DNA from: an uncultured Aquimarina sp.
GTDB taxonomy: Bacteria > Bacteroidota > Bacteroidia > Flavobacteriales > Flavobacteriaceae
DNA length: 64,000 bases
NCBI GenBank assembly: GCA_947493035.1
Contig: CANLOW010000004.1
Location: forward strand, 234,889 to 298,888
Reading direction: 5' to 3'
The notes below the pieces were generated by a model. That model saw nothing but the letters and a program-made list of their open reading frames with translations, was not told the DNA's origin and searched no databases. Shown here in pieces: positions 1 through 8,937 of the stretch. The number at the start of each line of letters is the position of its first letter. The first letter of the stretch is position 1. The position numbers and the translations under genes are program-made.

Positions 1-572
1 TTATCCGAATCCTTCTCTTTATCTTCTTTCTTATTATCGTCTTTCTGCTGCTGATCTTTATTCTGATCTTGGTTTTGATCCTTATTCTGGTCTTGCTGTT
101 CCTTCATTTTTTTGGCCACAGCTAAATTCTTTCTAGCATCATTATCATAAGGATTATTCCTTAATGCATTTTTATACGCCTCAATAGCCTTGTCTGGATC
201 TTTCAGTTCCATATGAGCATTACCTTCATTATAATAAGCTGCTGATCGTTCGGATTCTGTTTTTGCGATTTTTGCAGCTTTGCTGAACCTCGTGGCCGCT
301 TCTTGAAAATTCTTAGTAGCATAATGTGATACTCCCATATTATATCTAGCATCAGCCCTTTTGGGGTCTGTTGCTATAGCCCTACGATAATTTTTTTCGG
401 CTGACAAAACATCTGGTTGCTCTCCTGTTAAAATATTATTTCCTTCAAAAACATATTGGTTAGCTTCTAGTGCTGCTCCCTTTAACTTTCCTTTTTCTTG
501 TGCTTTACTAGTAATTACACTAAACAAGCTTAAGACAAGAAAAACAAAGGTTTGTATTAGATTCTTTCTCAT
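1..572 (-). CDS. batC: BatC-like tetratricopeptide (TPR) protein, 3' end outside window
   Basis: Reading leftward from the ATG at 570-572, the product starts with a signal peptide (MRKNLIQTFVFLVLSLFS, then a stretch ending in KAQ), followed by about three TPR-type helical repeats containing phrases such as ADARYNMGVSHYA and AAYYNEGNAHMELKDPDKAI. It then enters a very polar Gln/Asp/Lys-rich tail. No in-frame stop occurs before base 1, so the gene continues outside the window. Its start lies only 1 base beyond the batB stop, the usual batB-batC order. BatC proteins are periplasmic TPR partners of the BatA/BatB membrane proteins. The family is assigned from repeats and position; the partner role is inferred. 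Confidence 0.82.
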   Translation of the reverse strand, partial: MRKNLIQTFVFLVLSLFSVITSKAQEKGKLKGAALEANQYVFEGNNILTGEQPDVLSAEKNYRRAIATDPKRADARYNMGVSHYATKNFQEAATRFSKAAKIAKTESERSAAYYNEGNAHMELKDPDKAIEAYKNALRNNPYDNDARKNLAVAKKMKEQQDQNKDQNQDQNKDQQQKDDNKKEDKEKDSD

Positions 573-573
573 C

Positions 574-1614
574 TTATTTCTCTTTAAATATATTCAACTT
601 TTGCACCCATAATGTTCTTCTTTCTAACACTAATATGTCTAACAATAAAAAAAGTAATGCTGCCCCTAAAAACCACTGAAACTGATCTTTAAAATCAGCT
701 ACTTGTTTTGCTTCAAATTCATTTTTCTCAAAACCAGAAAGTATTGATATTAATTCTTCTACTGCTTGTGCTGTATTTGAACCATCTATATAACTTCCTT
801 TTCCCTTATTTGCGATATCTTTTAAAGTAGATGAATTTAGTTTTGTAATTACCGTTTCTCCTTTTTTATCTTTTTTGTAATGCTGTAGTATCCCGTTTCT
901 TTTTATTGGAATAACCCCTCCTTTATCAGTACCTACACCGATCGTAATAATACGAACTCCTTCCTTATTAGCCTCTTCAGCAGCTTCTGTAGCATCTGCA
1001 CCATGATCTTCACCATCACTAAGTAATACAAGAACTCGATTAGTTTGTTCTACATCATTATAAAAAGTCTTTGCTAATTCAATGGCATCAGTAATCGCTG
1101 TACCTTGAGATGAAACCATATCTGTATTCAAAGCCTGCAAAAACAATTTACCAGAAGCATAGTCTGTTGTAATAGGCAATTGTGGAAATGCACTGCCAGC
1201 ATAAGCAATGATACCTATACGATCACCAGTAAGTTTATTAATTGTTTGCGAAACTAACTGTTGTGTCTTCTTTAAACGATTAGGAGCAATATCTTCAGCC
1301 AACATACTTTTGGAAACGTCTATCGCAAAAACAAGATCTACCCCTTCACGCTTAATCTTCTTTAGTTTACTTCCCATTTTAGGATTTACTAAAGCAATAG
1401 CAATAGCAGCTAGGGCTAGCGAAGCCAAAAGGAATTTCATCAAAGGCTTAAACTTTGATCTATTTGGCGTTAACTCTTTTAACAAAGCCGTTTCAGCGAA
1501 TTTCTTCTGCGCTTTCTTTTTCCAATACAAATTTGCCAAGTATACCAACAATAATATTGGTATACTTATTAATAGTATAAAGTATATTTTCTCTTCTAAA
1601 AAATAGATATCCAT
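574..1614 (-). CDS. batB: BatB: membrane-anchored von Willebrand factor A (VWA) domain protein
   Basis: The 346-residue protein has two N-terminal membrane helices (about 9-29 and 58-77), a VWA domain with an intact metal-ion-dependent adhesion motif DVSKS (D99, S101, S103), the later SDGEDHG segment, and a C-terminal membrane helix near 312-332. This is the standard BatB layout, with the VWA domain between the membrane segments. It is the next-to-last visible gene of the moxR-DUF58-bat operon. Bat proteins were named for aerotolerance in Bacteroides fragilis, and their biochemical role is still unclear. Family assignment is firm; separation from batA rests on gene order. Confidence 0.88.
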   Translation of the reverse strand: MDIYFLEEKIYFILLISIPILLLVYLANLYWKKKAQKKFAETALLKELTPNRSKFKPLMKFLLASLALAAIAIALVNPKMGSKLKKIKREGVDLVFAIDVSKSMLAEDIAPNRLKKTQQLVSQTINKLTGDRIGIIAYAGSAFPQLPITTDYASGKLFLQALNTDMVSSQGTAITDAIELAKTFYNDVEQTNRVLVLLSDGEDHGADATEAAEEANKEGVRIITIGVGTDKGGVIPIKRNGILQHYKKDKKGETVITKLNSSTLKDIANKGKGSYIDGSNTAQAVEELISILSGFEKNEFEAKQVADFKDQFQWFLGAALLFLLLDILVLERRTLWVQKLNIFKEK

Positions 1615-1655
1615 TTTTAAAATTTTGAACTACCAGTAATGGCTGTAAGTTTATT

Positions 1656-2660
1656 TTAAATAAAACTTTTGTAAACTGTCTGTTTTAACAAGTAAGATAA
1701 TGCTACACAAATAAACGCAAGGATTGCAAAGAGGCGATACTTTTCGTCATAGCTTACATATTTCAATTCTTCAATATCTGTTTTCTCTAACTTATCAATC
1801 TCTTTATAAATCTTCTTCAGCTTATTATTATTAGAGGCTCTAAAATATTTCCCTCCTGTTTTTTCTGCGATCTCCTTCAATAATTTTTCATCAATCTCTA
1901 CTGGGACATTAGCATATTTAAATTTACCATTAGGATATATTGCAACGGGCGATAATGCAGTCCCATTTGTACCAACACCTATGGTATATACCTTAATACC
2001 ATATTCAGCAGCAAGTTCTGCTGCAATCAATGGCTCTATAAATCCAGCATTGTTTGTTCCATCAGTTAATAAAATAATGACTTTGCTTTTAGCTTTAGAT
2101 TCTTTTAATCTATTTACTGCTGTTCCTAGCCCCATTCCGATAGCAGTTCCCCCTTCAATGTCTTGAGTAAATTTCAAACTATTTAACGCTCCAAGTATGA
2201 TGTTTTTATCACTAGTTACAGGCGTCTTAGTGTATGCCTCTCCTGAATAAATCACCAAACCTATCCGATCTGTAACTCTTCCCTTAACAAAATTAGCTGC
2301 TACTTTTTTCAGAGCCTCCAATCTATTAGGCTTCAAATCTTTCGCTAACATACTACCAGAAATATCAATTGCCATAGCAATATCAATACCTTTATTTGTT
2401 TTAACCTCAACAGATTCTTGAACAGTTCGAGGGCGAGCAATGGCAACTACCAAAAAAACAATTGCCAGCACCTTCAATAATGGCAATACTGGATGCAACA
2501 TCGAAACAATATCCGTTCCTTTAACAAACCCCTGTGTGCTACCCATTTTAAGCTCGGCTTGTTGTTGATTTCGTTGCCATAAATACCATCCAATTAACAG
2601 AGGTATTGATAGCAATATCCAGAAAAACTCGGGGTTTTCGAAAGTAAAATTTTTAAACAT
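1656..2660 (-). CDS. batA: BatA: membrane-anchored VWA domain protein
   Basis: The 334-residue protein has an N-terminal helix (about 11-28), a second helix near 62-76, a VWA domain with the intact motif DISGS (D99, S101, S103) and LLTDGTNNAG further on, and a C-terminal membrane helix. It matches the BatA half of the BatA/BatB pair. Its ATG overlaps the stop of the upstream gene by one base (TAATG), indicating translational coupling. The gap to batB is 41 bases, so the genes are almost certainly co-transcribed. Confidence 0.88.
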   Translation of the reverse strand: MFKNFTFENPEFFWILLSIPLLIGWYLWQRNQQQAELKMGSTQGFVKGTDIVSMLHPVLPLLKVLAIVFLVVAIARPRTVQESVEVKTNKGIDIAMAIDISGSMLAKDLKPNRLEALKKVAANFVKGRVTDRIGLVIYSGEAYTKTPVTSDKNIILGALNSLKFTQDIEGGTAIGMGLGTAVNRLKESKAKSKVIILLTDGTNNAGFIEPLIAAELAAEYGIKVYTIGVGTNGTALSPVAIYPNGKFKYANVPVEIDEKLLKEIAEKTGGKYFRASNNNKLKKIYKEIDKLEKTDIEELKYVSYDEKYRLFAILAFICVALSYLLKQTVYKSFI

Positions 2661-4282
2661 TAGCTACCACTATTAAATTTAACAGAGTTCAACATCCTAT
2701 CAGCCACTTTAGCTGCGGCTTTATCATCCATCTCATGAAGTATCAAAAAGATTTGCGCACCTCCATCTTCAGTAAAAATCAGAGCTTCATATTTCAATGC
2801 TACTTTCAAACTCGTCTCAGGTATAGTAAGATCTAATTGACCGTAATACTTCTTCCCTTTTTCCCCACTAAAGGCTTCTATCTCTTCAGTATCTTGTGTT
2901 AAGTTTTCAGGAGAAAATTTTGCTAAAATTTGAGGAATACTTTCTGCAATTTGATCAGGTGTTACATCAATTTGTTGTCTAAAGGAAATTGTATTCAATA
3001 AAGCATAAAATTTCTTTTCTACCCCTCCAAAAGTATATACTTGATTACCTAAAATTAGTTGTTGCTGCTCTTGAGGAATCTCAATGTTATTTCGAAGTAA
3101 CACATCAGGAGATTCGATAGAAATAGAAGGGACACCATAAGAACTGGTAAACCAATCTTTCTTTAACCACCCATTTGTAGAACGGCTGTAAACTAAATCT
3201 TTAATAACTCCTAATTCAGTCTTTCTAAAAGTAAATAATAAAATAACTCCCCATAAAATTATCGAAGCAGTTACTAAAGCAATAACGCCATTTCGTTCTC
3301 TTTTTCGTTTAGCCTCTAACTCTACTCGGTAAGCTTCGTTCTCTAACTTTTCTTCCTCACTTAATTCGGGCTTAGCATTTTCTACTTCATCAATAAATTG
3401 CGTTATGAAAGCTTTGTCTGATTTTGCTTTTTCTACAGAAGGGTTAATGGCTGCAAACTTAGCAAAATCAGCAGTCTGTAATGCATCTTGAAATTGAGTA
3501 ATCTTTTCTTTTTTCAGCCCTAATTTACCCGATTTCGATAATTTCTCTAATGTAGAGATTAACTCTTCAGTAGTACTTTCCATCGCATTTTCGGCAATCC
3601 CTTCATCTAAATACCCTTTTGCTACATCAGTTAGTTCAGAATAAAATTCTTTAAACTTCTTATCTTCTAATAAGCTATGATCATTCACTCGATTCAATGC
3701 TAATTTTGCTCGATCATAAGATGGCAATTCGCTCTCTGGAATTGGTTTTTGTTTCCCAAACTTCCACAATAAAAAAGCCACTAGACCTGCAACTAATAGA
3801 ATCCCTAAAATCCAATAAAAAATCTTTCCCCAATTAGTCGTAGATAAATCTTCAACAGGCATAATACCTTTAATCGGTTCAATTTTTAAAGAATCTAATA
3901 AAACATCACGAACCTCAACGTCTAACGAATCTGTAAAAAATGTTTTATCTCCAATAAGGACTCTTTGTTTAGGAATCGTATAATGCCCAGTATCGAACTG
4001 AGTCAATGCATATTGCTTTAACAATCGGTACTTCCCAGCTTCATCAAGCGTGTCAATTTTAGAAGATTTTATAACTTCTAAAGGAGAAAAACTTTTGTTA
4101 TCAGGAAAAACAACCAACTTCCCTTTGTTCCCCTGAACTTGAATGGCGTAATTAATTACAGAACCAATCTCAATCGAAGTTGAATCGATTGCGTTTTGTA
4201 CCTGACCACTCGCAACGGAGGCCATTAAAAAAGATACTAGAAAAAGTAAATTTCTACTAAAATATACTCTTAACTTAATCAT
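2660..4282 (-). CDS. Bat-operon membrane protein, two-helix, BatD/DUF4381-like (family uncertain)
   Basis: The 540-residue protein has a signal peptide ending about SVASG, a beta-rich periplasmic part (about 30-150) resembling the start of BatD-type proteins, a membrane helix at about 154-174, a helical cytoplasmic region of about 150 residues, a second membrane helix near 332-352 and a C-terminal domain. Flavobacterial bat operons usually have such a protein between the DUF58 gene and batA. It lies 2 bases after the DUF58 gene and overlaps batA by one base. A role in assembling or regulating the Bat membrane complex is inferred from context only. Confidence 0.6.
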   Translation of the reverse strand: MIKLRVYFSRNLLFLVSFLMASVASGQVQNAIDSTSIEIGSVINYAIQVQGNKGKLVVFPDNKSFSPLEVIKSSKIDTLDEAGKYRLLKQYALTQFDTGHYTIPKQRVLIGDKTFFTDSLDVEVRDVLLDSLKIEPIKGIMPVEDLSTTNWGKIFYWILGILLVAGLVAFLLWKFGKQKPIPESELPSYDRAKLALNRVNDHSLLEDKKFKEFYSELTDVAKGYLDEGIAENAMESTTEELISTLEKLSKSGKLGLKKEKITQFQDALQTADFAKFAAINPSVEKAKSDKAFITQFIDEVENAKPELSEEEKLENEAYRVELEAKRKRERNGVIALVTASIILWGVILLFTFRKTELGVIKDLVYSRSTNGWLKKDWFTSSYGVPSISIESPDVLLRNNIEIPQEQQQLILGNQVYTFGGVEKKFYALLNTISFRQQIDVTPDQIAESIPQILAKFSPENLTQDTEEIEAFSGEKGKKYYGQLDLTIPETSLKVALKYEALIFTEDGGAQIFLILHEMDDKAAAKVADRMLNSVKFNSGS

Positions 4283-4284
4283 AT

Positions 4285-5154
4285 TTACCCTCTACGTTTA
4301 AAATAACCTAATAATTGTTTTACATAATCCTGATGCGTAGCACAACTCATCATACCAGCACCACTTTTACTAAAGCTTTCCTGAAAATAACTCGCCTTTT
4401 CACGATAGTAAGCAGCATACTCATTCCTAATACTTTTTGAAGAAGTATTCACATACCTCAACTTTCCTGTTTCTTGATCTTGAACAGGAATTACCCCTAA
4501 ATTCGGGATCTCTTCTTCCTTAGCATCATACACTCGAATCCCTGTTACATCATGCTTCCCAGAAGCTATTTTCAGCGTTTGTACAAAATCATCTTCTGCT
4601 ACAAAATCAGAAAGCACAAATACAATCGCTTTCTTTTTTTGAACATTGCTCAAATATTTAAAAGCTTGCGAAATATTGGTCTTATTACTTTTAGGTGAAA
4701 ACTCTAACAATTCTCTTATAATTCGAAGTACATGAGACTTTCCTTTTTTAGGAGGAATAAATAATTCTATCTCATCTGAAAACAACAACAGCCCTACTTT
4801 ATCATTATTCTGCGTAGCCGAAAATGCCAATGTAGCAGCAATCTCTGTTAGTTTTTCTTTTTTGAATTGATTTTGAGTTCCAAATAACAAAGACCCTGAG
4901 ACATCGACCATTAACATTAATGTCAATTCGCGCTCCTCTTCAAAGACTTTTATATAAGGTTCATTATATCGAGCAGTAACATTCCAATCAATCGCACGTA
5001 TATCATCACCAAATTGATATTGGCGCACTTCACTAAATGTCATTCCACGCCCTTTGAAGGTAGAATGATATTCTCCCCCAAAGACATTATCACTTACACG
5101 ACGTGTCTTGATTTCTATTTTACGTACTTTCTTAAGTAATTCTTTTGTATCCAT
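4285..5154 (-). CDS. DUF58 domain protein of the MoxR-Bat operon
   Basis: The 289-residue soluble protein carries the DUF58 signature with YQFGDDIRAIDWNVTARY near residues 46-63. A degenerate VWA-like fold follows, with VDVSGSL and later VLSDF. DUF58 proteins are nearly always encoded next to MoxR ATPases and are thought to be their VWA-type adaptors or substrates. Here the gene follows moxR by about 100 bases and precedes the Bat membrane genes. The segment between moxR and this gene holds a dyad repeat rather than a promoter I can recognise. Confidence 0.88.
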   Translation of the reverse strand: MDTKELLKKVRKIEIKTRRVSDNVFGGEYHSTFKGRGMTFSEVRQYQFGDDIRAIDWNVTARYNEPYIKVFEEERELTLMLMVDVSGSLLFGTQNQFKKEKLTEIAATLAFSATQNNDKVGLLLFSDEIELFIPPKKGKSHVLRIIRELLEFSPKSNKTNISQAFKYLSNVQKKKAIVFVLSDFVAEDDFVQTLKIASGKHDVTGIRVYDAKEEEIPNLGVIPVQDQETGKLRYVNTSSKSIRNEYAAYYREKASYFQESFSKSGAGMMSCATHQDYVKQLLGYFKRRG

Positions 5155-5177
5155 TCAAATTCGCCTTTGGCTCATTT

Positions 5178-5258
5178 AGTATTAAGTAAAGAGTACAAAG
5201 TATCAAGTTCAACATCTTTGTACTTAATACTTTTTACTTTGTACTGGCACGAAGTGCC
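5178..5258. repeat. Interleaved inverted repeat between moxR and the DUF58 gene
   Basis: Two 11-base words, AGTATTAAGTA (5178-5188) and AGTACAAAGTA (5192-5202), recur as exact reverse complements in the same order: TACTTAATACT (5221-5231) and TACTTTGTACT (5235-5245). The two pairings are therefore interleaved (A-B-A'-B'), and the second word is itself nearly palindromic. A short hairpin, GGCAC-GAA-GTGCC (5246-5258), follows and touches the moxR stop. All are seen directly. Function is unknown; it may attenuate between moxR and the downstream genes or be a dispersed element. Confidence 0.7.
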
Positions 5259-6274
5259 TATGGCACCTCTATTTCATTTACTATTTGGCTGATGATTTGC
5301 TCCGAAGTAATGTTTTCAGCTTCAGCCTCATAAGTAATCCCAATACGATGACGTAATACATCCGTTACTACAGCACGTACGTCTTCTGGAATTACATAAC
5401 CACGACGCTTGATAAAAGCATAACATTTTGCAGCAGTTGCCAAGCTTATACTTCCACGAGGAGAAGCTCCAAAGTTGATCAATGGCTTTAAACTAGAAAG
5501 ATTATATTTTTCTGGGTAACGAGTAGCGAAAACAATATCCAAGATATATTTCTCAATCTTCTCATCCATATAAACTGTTTTCACAGCTTCTTGGGCTTTT
5601 AGAATTTGATCTACAGAAACTACAGGATTAACTTCTTCGAAAGAGCCATTAAGATTAGCCCTCATTATCAATTGCTCTTCTTCTATCTTCGGGTAATCAA
5701 TTACCGTTTTCAACATAAAACGGTCCATCTGCGCTTCTGGCAACGGATATGTTCCTTCCTGATCTACTGGATTTTGAGTAGCCATAACCAAAAATGGTTT
5801 GTCCAACTTAAAAGTTTCATCCCCTATCGTCACCTGCTTTTCTTGCATCGCTTCTAACAAAGCAGATTGCACTTTAGCTGGTGCACGGTTAATCTCATCT
5901 GCCAACACAAAGTTTGCAAAAATAGGACCTTTCTTGATCGAGAAATCATTCTCTTTCATATTATATATAAGCGTACCAACAACATCGGCAGGCAATAAAT
6001 CTGGTGTAAACTGAACACGACTAAAACTTCCTTGTACTGCTTTTGAAAGCGTATTAATTGCTAATGTTTTTGCTAATCCAGGAACCCCTTCTAATAAGAT
6101 ATGCCCTTTCCCTAGCAAACCGATCAGCAAACGCTCGATCATGTATTTTTGTCCAACAATAACTTTATTTAATTCTAATGTCAATAAATCTATAAAAGCA
6201 GATTCTTGCTGAATCTTCTCATTTATTGCTCTAATATCAATCGAACTTGTCTGTTCCATAGTTGTAGTTATCAT
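5258..6274 (-). CDS. moxR: MoxR-family AAA+ ATPase
   Basis: The 338-residue AAA+ protein has Walker A GVPGLAKT at 63-70, Walker B VLADEINRAP and the sensor region MATQNPVDQEGTYPLPEAQMDRF typical of MoxR. MoxR ATPases are chaperone-like and act with VWA proteins encoded beside them, here DUF58 and BatA/B. It is the first gene of the minus-strand operon. Two in-frame starts, ATG at 6274 and at 6259, are possible; the shorter form would begin MEQTSS. Confidence 0.93.
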   Translation of the reverse strand: MITTTMEQTSSIDIRAINEKIQQESAFIDLLTLELNKVIVGQKYMIERLLIGLLGKGHILLEGVPGLAKTLAINTLSKAVQGSFSRVQFTPDLLPADVVGTLIYNMKENDFSIKKGPIFANFVLADEINRAPAKVQSALLEAMQEKQVTIGDETFKLDKPFLVMATQNPVDQEGTYPLPEAQMDRFMLKTVIDYPKIEEEQLIMRANLNGSFEEVNPVVSVDQILKAQEAVKTVYMDEKIEKYILDIVFATRYPEKYNLSSLKPLINFGASPRGSISLATAAKCYAFIKRRGYVIPEDVRAVVTDVLRHRIGITYEAEAENITSEQIISQIVNEIEVP

Positions 6275-6490
6275 TTATTTAAAGTGGTGAATTTACTATT
6301 CCTTAAATTTCTTTGCAACCTTAATTAAAAAGTCCTTGGTCTCTATTACTATTATTAGTACCAAAAGTCTCCCTTAAGCTTACAATATTATATCCAATAG
6401 AAACTAACGAAAATGTTGTAAAATTGTTACAATAAAATTCATAACCTTTCTCTATCAACACTTCCCCTTACTTTTTTAACACATTTAATT

Positions 6491-6919
6491 ATGAAATATT
6501 TTTTTCTCATTTGTTTGTTTCTATGTTGCTTAACTGGGTGTAACAATAAAAAAAATGATTCTGACAATAAAAAAGTCATTGAAGTCGAATTCGAAAAAAT
6601 AATCGCTGGAGGTTTCGAACCTGCATGGGACTTAATCATCATACATAAAAATAAAAACTCCTATACCTACAATATTAATTCTTTATCCGAGTTGAATGGC
6701 ATTTCAGGAGTATTGACACTATCTAAAGTCACTAAAAAAGAAAATACGATCAAGCAACTTGTCTTTAATGGCATAGATCAAAATAAAAACAACCTAATCA
6801 TCACTTTTTCTAAAGAAAGCTGTATTAATATGGCTGGTGACGAAACGAAAGGTTCTCTGAAATTGATATGGAAAAATAACAATTTTACAGGGTGCGTTCA
6901 CACCTTAATACGCAAATAA
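6491..6919 (+). CDS. Small lipoprotein with COG3650/META-like C-terminal domain
   Basis: The 142-residue protein has a lipoprotein signal peptide ending in the lipobox LTGC with Cys17 as the lipidation site. A charged Lys/Asn linker is followed by a domain beginning GGFEPAWDLII. The end carries the pattern C-x-N-M-A-G-D, then a Gly-Cys-Val close to the C-terminus. GxEPxW near the start with C...M and GC at the end resembles COG3650 (META-like) periplasmic domains. It is transcribed divergently from moxR. No function can be stated beyond a probable envelope location. Confidence 0.6.
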   Translation: MKYFFLICLFLCCLTGCNNKKNDSDNKKVIEVEFEKIIAGGFEPAWDLIIIHKNKNSYTYNINSLSELNGISGVLTLSKVTKKENTIKQLVFNGIDQNKNNLIITFSKESCINMAGDETKGSLKLIWKNNNFTGCVHTLIRK

Positions 6920-6963
6920 ATGATTACTTTAACACATGTAATAGTTTTAAATAAGCATCGCAA

Positions 6964-8106
6964 ATGATTAACAAAAGACTTCTAATCAAAAACCTACTTG
7001 CTCACAATGATGAGAATAGCTTTTATGACAAGAAGTTGAAGTTAAATCTATCTGAAAAAGAAGGGAAAGCTAAATTTCTTAAACATATTTGCGCACTATC
7101 AAATTCAAATCCCAAGAACAACTCATACATTGTTATTGGAGTTCGAGATGAAGGAAATCAAATTGTAGGAGTCGATTTTTTTGATGACAGCAAACTACAA
7201 AACCTTATCAATGCTTACTTAGAAAATCCACCTGTGGTTTCCTACGAAAATATTTCTTTTCCCCATTTACCTCCTAATAGAGTAGTAGGACTTGTAACAG
7301 TACACCCTACAAACAAAGGGATTTGTAGATTACGAAAAAACATTTGGAAGTATTACGGAGGAGCTGTTTTCATGAGGGACGGCAGTATTAGCATGCCAAA
7401 AGACAGTACCGATCTTCCTGAAGACGTCAATTCGGGAATCGTAAAGGCCATCGAAAATCACTCTCATAACAACATTGGCTTAACCTTAGATGGTGTTTTT
7501 GATTTCATGAACACACGAGAAGACCTAAAACCAGAATACAAAGTTTTTAAAGAATATTTTGTAATGTGCTGGGCAGGGAAACAAAAGCGCGTTAAGAACA
7601 CCACATACTATTCTCGCGTAGATATTAAACTGATCAATGAGCAGTCACAAATTTTTTATTCTGAATTTGATGAAGTAATCATCGAAATGACTGAGGATGA
7701 ATTTGTCATTACCGAATACATTAATCTAGGGTACGATGGAGAGAATAAATATTATCCATTCGAAATAAAAAAATATCATTTCAAAGAAAGTGGCAAGTAT
7801 CATTTTGATTGTAAACTTTTATTTGAACCTCCTATTTTCAACCCAAGCGTCATCGATTTTTTAATGAAGAAAAACGTAAATCTTTTATTAAAACTTCAAC
7901 ATAAAGAAACAATCAACGAAAAAGACGCTAGAGGACTTCGCGATTTACCTAAGACTTATTTACTTTCGTACCTCAATGGATATTTGGATGCTTTGAATCA
8001 ATTAAAACAAGCCAAACCATTACTAAAGGGATACGACAAAGAAGTGTATCGCATATATAAAGATGCCTTAAGGGTAATAAGAAAAGTACGTTACAACAAT
8101 GATTAA
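6964..8106 (+). CDS. AlbA_2 (Schlafen-type) domain protein
   Basis: The 380-residue protein has an N-terminal AlbA_2-type domain (about 1-150): an acidic/Lys-rich lead, then ALSNSNPKNNSYIVIGVRDE and a Gly-Val-Asp-Phe step typical of this putative nucleic-acid or nucleotide-binding fold. The following 230 residues are unrecognised; they are beta-rich and then helical and basic at the C-terminus. The gene overlaps the downstream phosphoesterase gene by 8 bases, so the two are co-translated. AlbA_2 proteins occur as regulators and in defence systems; nothing else here indicates a defence island. Confidence 0.65.
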   Translation: MINKRLLIKNLLAHNDENSFYDKKLKLNLSEKEGKAKFLKHICALSNSNPKNNSYIVIGVRDEGNQIVGVDFFDDSKLQNLINAYLENPPVVSYENISFPHLPPNRVVGLVTVHPTNKGICRLRKNIWKYYGGAVFMRDGSISMPKDSTDLPEDVNSGIVKAIENHSHNNIGLTLDGVFDFMNTREDLKPEYKVFKEYFVMCWAGKQKRVKNTTYYSRVDIKLINEQSQIFYSEFDEVIIEMTEDEFVITEYINLGYDGENKYYPFEIKKYHFKESGKYHFDCKLLFEPPIFNPSVIDFLMKKNVNLLLKLQHKETINEKDARGLRDLPKTYLLSYLNGYLDALNQLKQAKPLLKGYDKEVYRIYKDALRVIRKVRYNND

Positions 8107-8833
8107 AGGACGCACCTATGTTATCGGTGATATTCACGGAGGAAAAAAAGCCCTAGAACAACTTATTGAAAAATTGCACTTGAACCCTCAAGATAAACTT
8201 ATCTTTTTAGGGGATTATTGCGATGGATGGAGTGAAAGCGCTGATACCTTATTATTCCTCATGCAATTAAGAAAAGTGCAACCTTGTACTTTTATCAAAG
8301 GAAACCATGATGCACTTACGTTAGAATGGCTAGAGACAGGAAAAAGAAAAGAAGAATGGCTAAAACATGGTGGTTCGGCAACGATTCAAAGTTTTTCTAG
8401 ATATAGTGAAGAGGAAACTGACGAGATCAAAACATTTTTACAAAGTTTAAAGGACTATATCGTCGACGATGAAAATAGATTATTTCTTCACGCTGGATTT
8501 ACTCACCTTCAAGGCCCTCACAGAGAATATTTTAAAGAAATGTGTTATTGGGATCGCAGTCTTTGGGAGTCTGCTTTAGCGATAGAAGGAAATGTTGCTA
8601 TAGATGACCCTTTCTATCCTGATCGCCTAAAAATATTTAAAGAGATTTACATCGGTCACACCCCTACGGTTCGTATCGGAAAGACAACTCCTGTAAATGC
8701 AGCTTGTGTTTGGAATGTTGATACTGGCGCTGCTTTCAAAGGACCTTTAACGGCACTTGATATTGAAACTAAAGAATATATACAGACAGATCCTGTGTAC
8801 TCCTTTTATCCTGACGAACGAGGTAGGAATTAG
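8099..8833 (+). CDS. Calcineurin-like metallophosphoesterase (PPP/ApaH-like)
   Basis: The 244-residue protein carries the PPP-family metal motifs in order: GDIHGG (about 9-14), GDYCDGW, GNHD, then the later His in FLHAGF and IGHTP. All residues expected for the dimetal centre appear present. Such enzymes act on phosphoproteins or on diadenosine tetraphosphate; the substrate cannot be read from sequence. The 8-base overlap with the AlbA_2 gene suggests a functional pair. Confidence 0.85.
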   Translation: MIKGRTYVIGDIHGGKKALEQLIEKLHLNPQDKLIFLGDYCDGWSESADTLLFLMQLRKVQPCTFIKGNHDALTLEWLETGKRKEEWLKHGGSATIQSFSRYSEEETDEIKTFLQSLKDYIVDDENRLFLHAGFTHLQGPHREYFKEMCYWDRSLWESALAIEGNVAIDDPFYPDRLKIFKEIYIGHTPTVRIGKTTPVNAACVWNVDTGAAFKGPLTALDIETKEYIQTDPVYSFYPDERGRN

Positions 8834-8937
8834 TTTTTAGGCAAAGGAAAAAATCTACACCTATAACATACTTTTTTGACATAAACCCACTACATCGTAA
8901 CTGACTTTCTAGGTATATTTAAGAAATAATTTCTTTC

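Noticed and set aside
1208..1606. A 132-residue plus-strand ORF opposite batB
   Set aside because: Shadow of batB, whose MIDAS motif and neighbours are unambiguous.
6439..6642. A 67-residue minus-strand ORF opposite the lipoprotein gene
   Set aside because: It is antisense to a gene with a clear lipobox, has no recognisable domain and has unusual composition.
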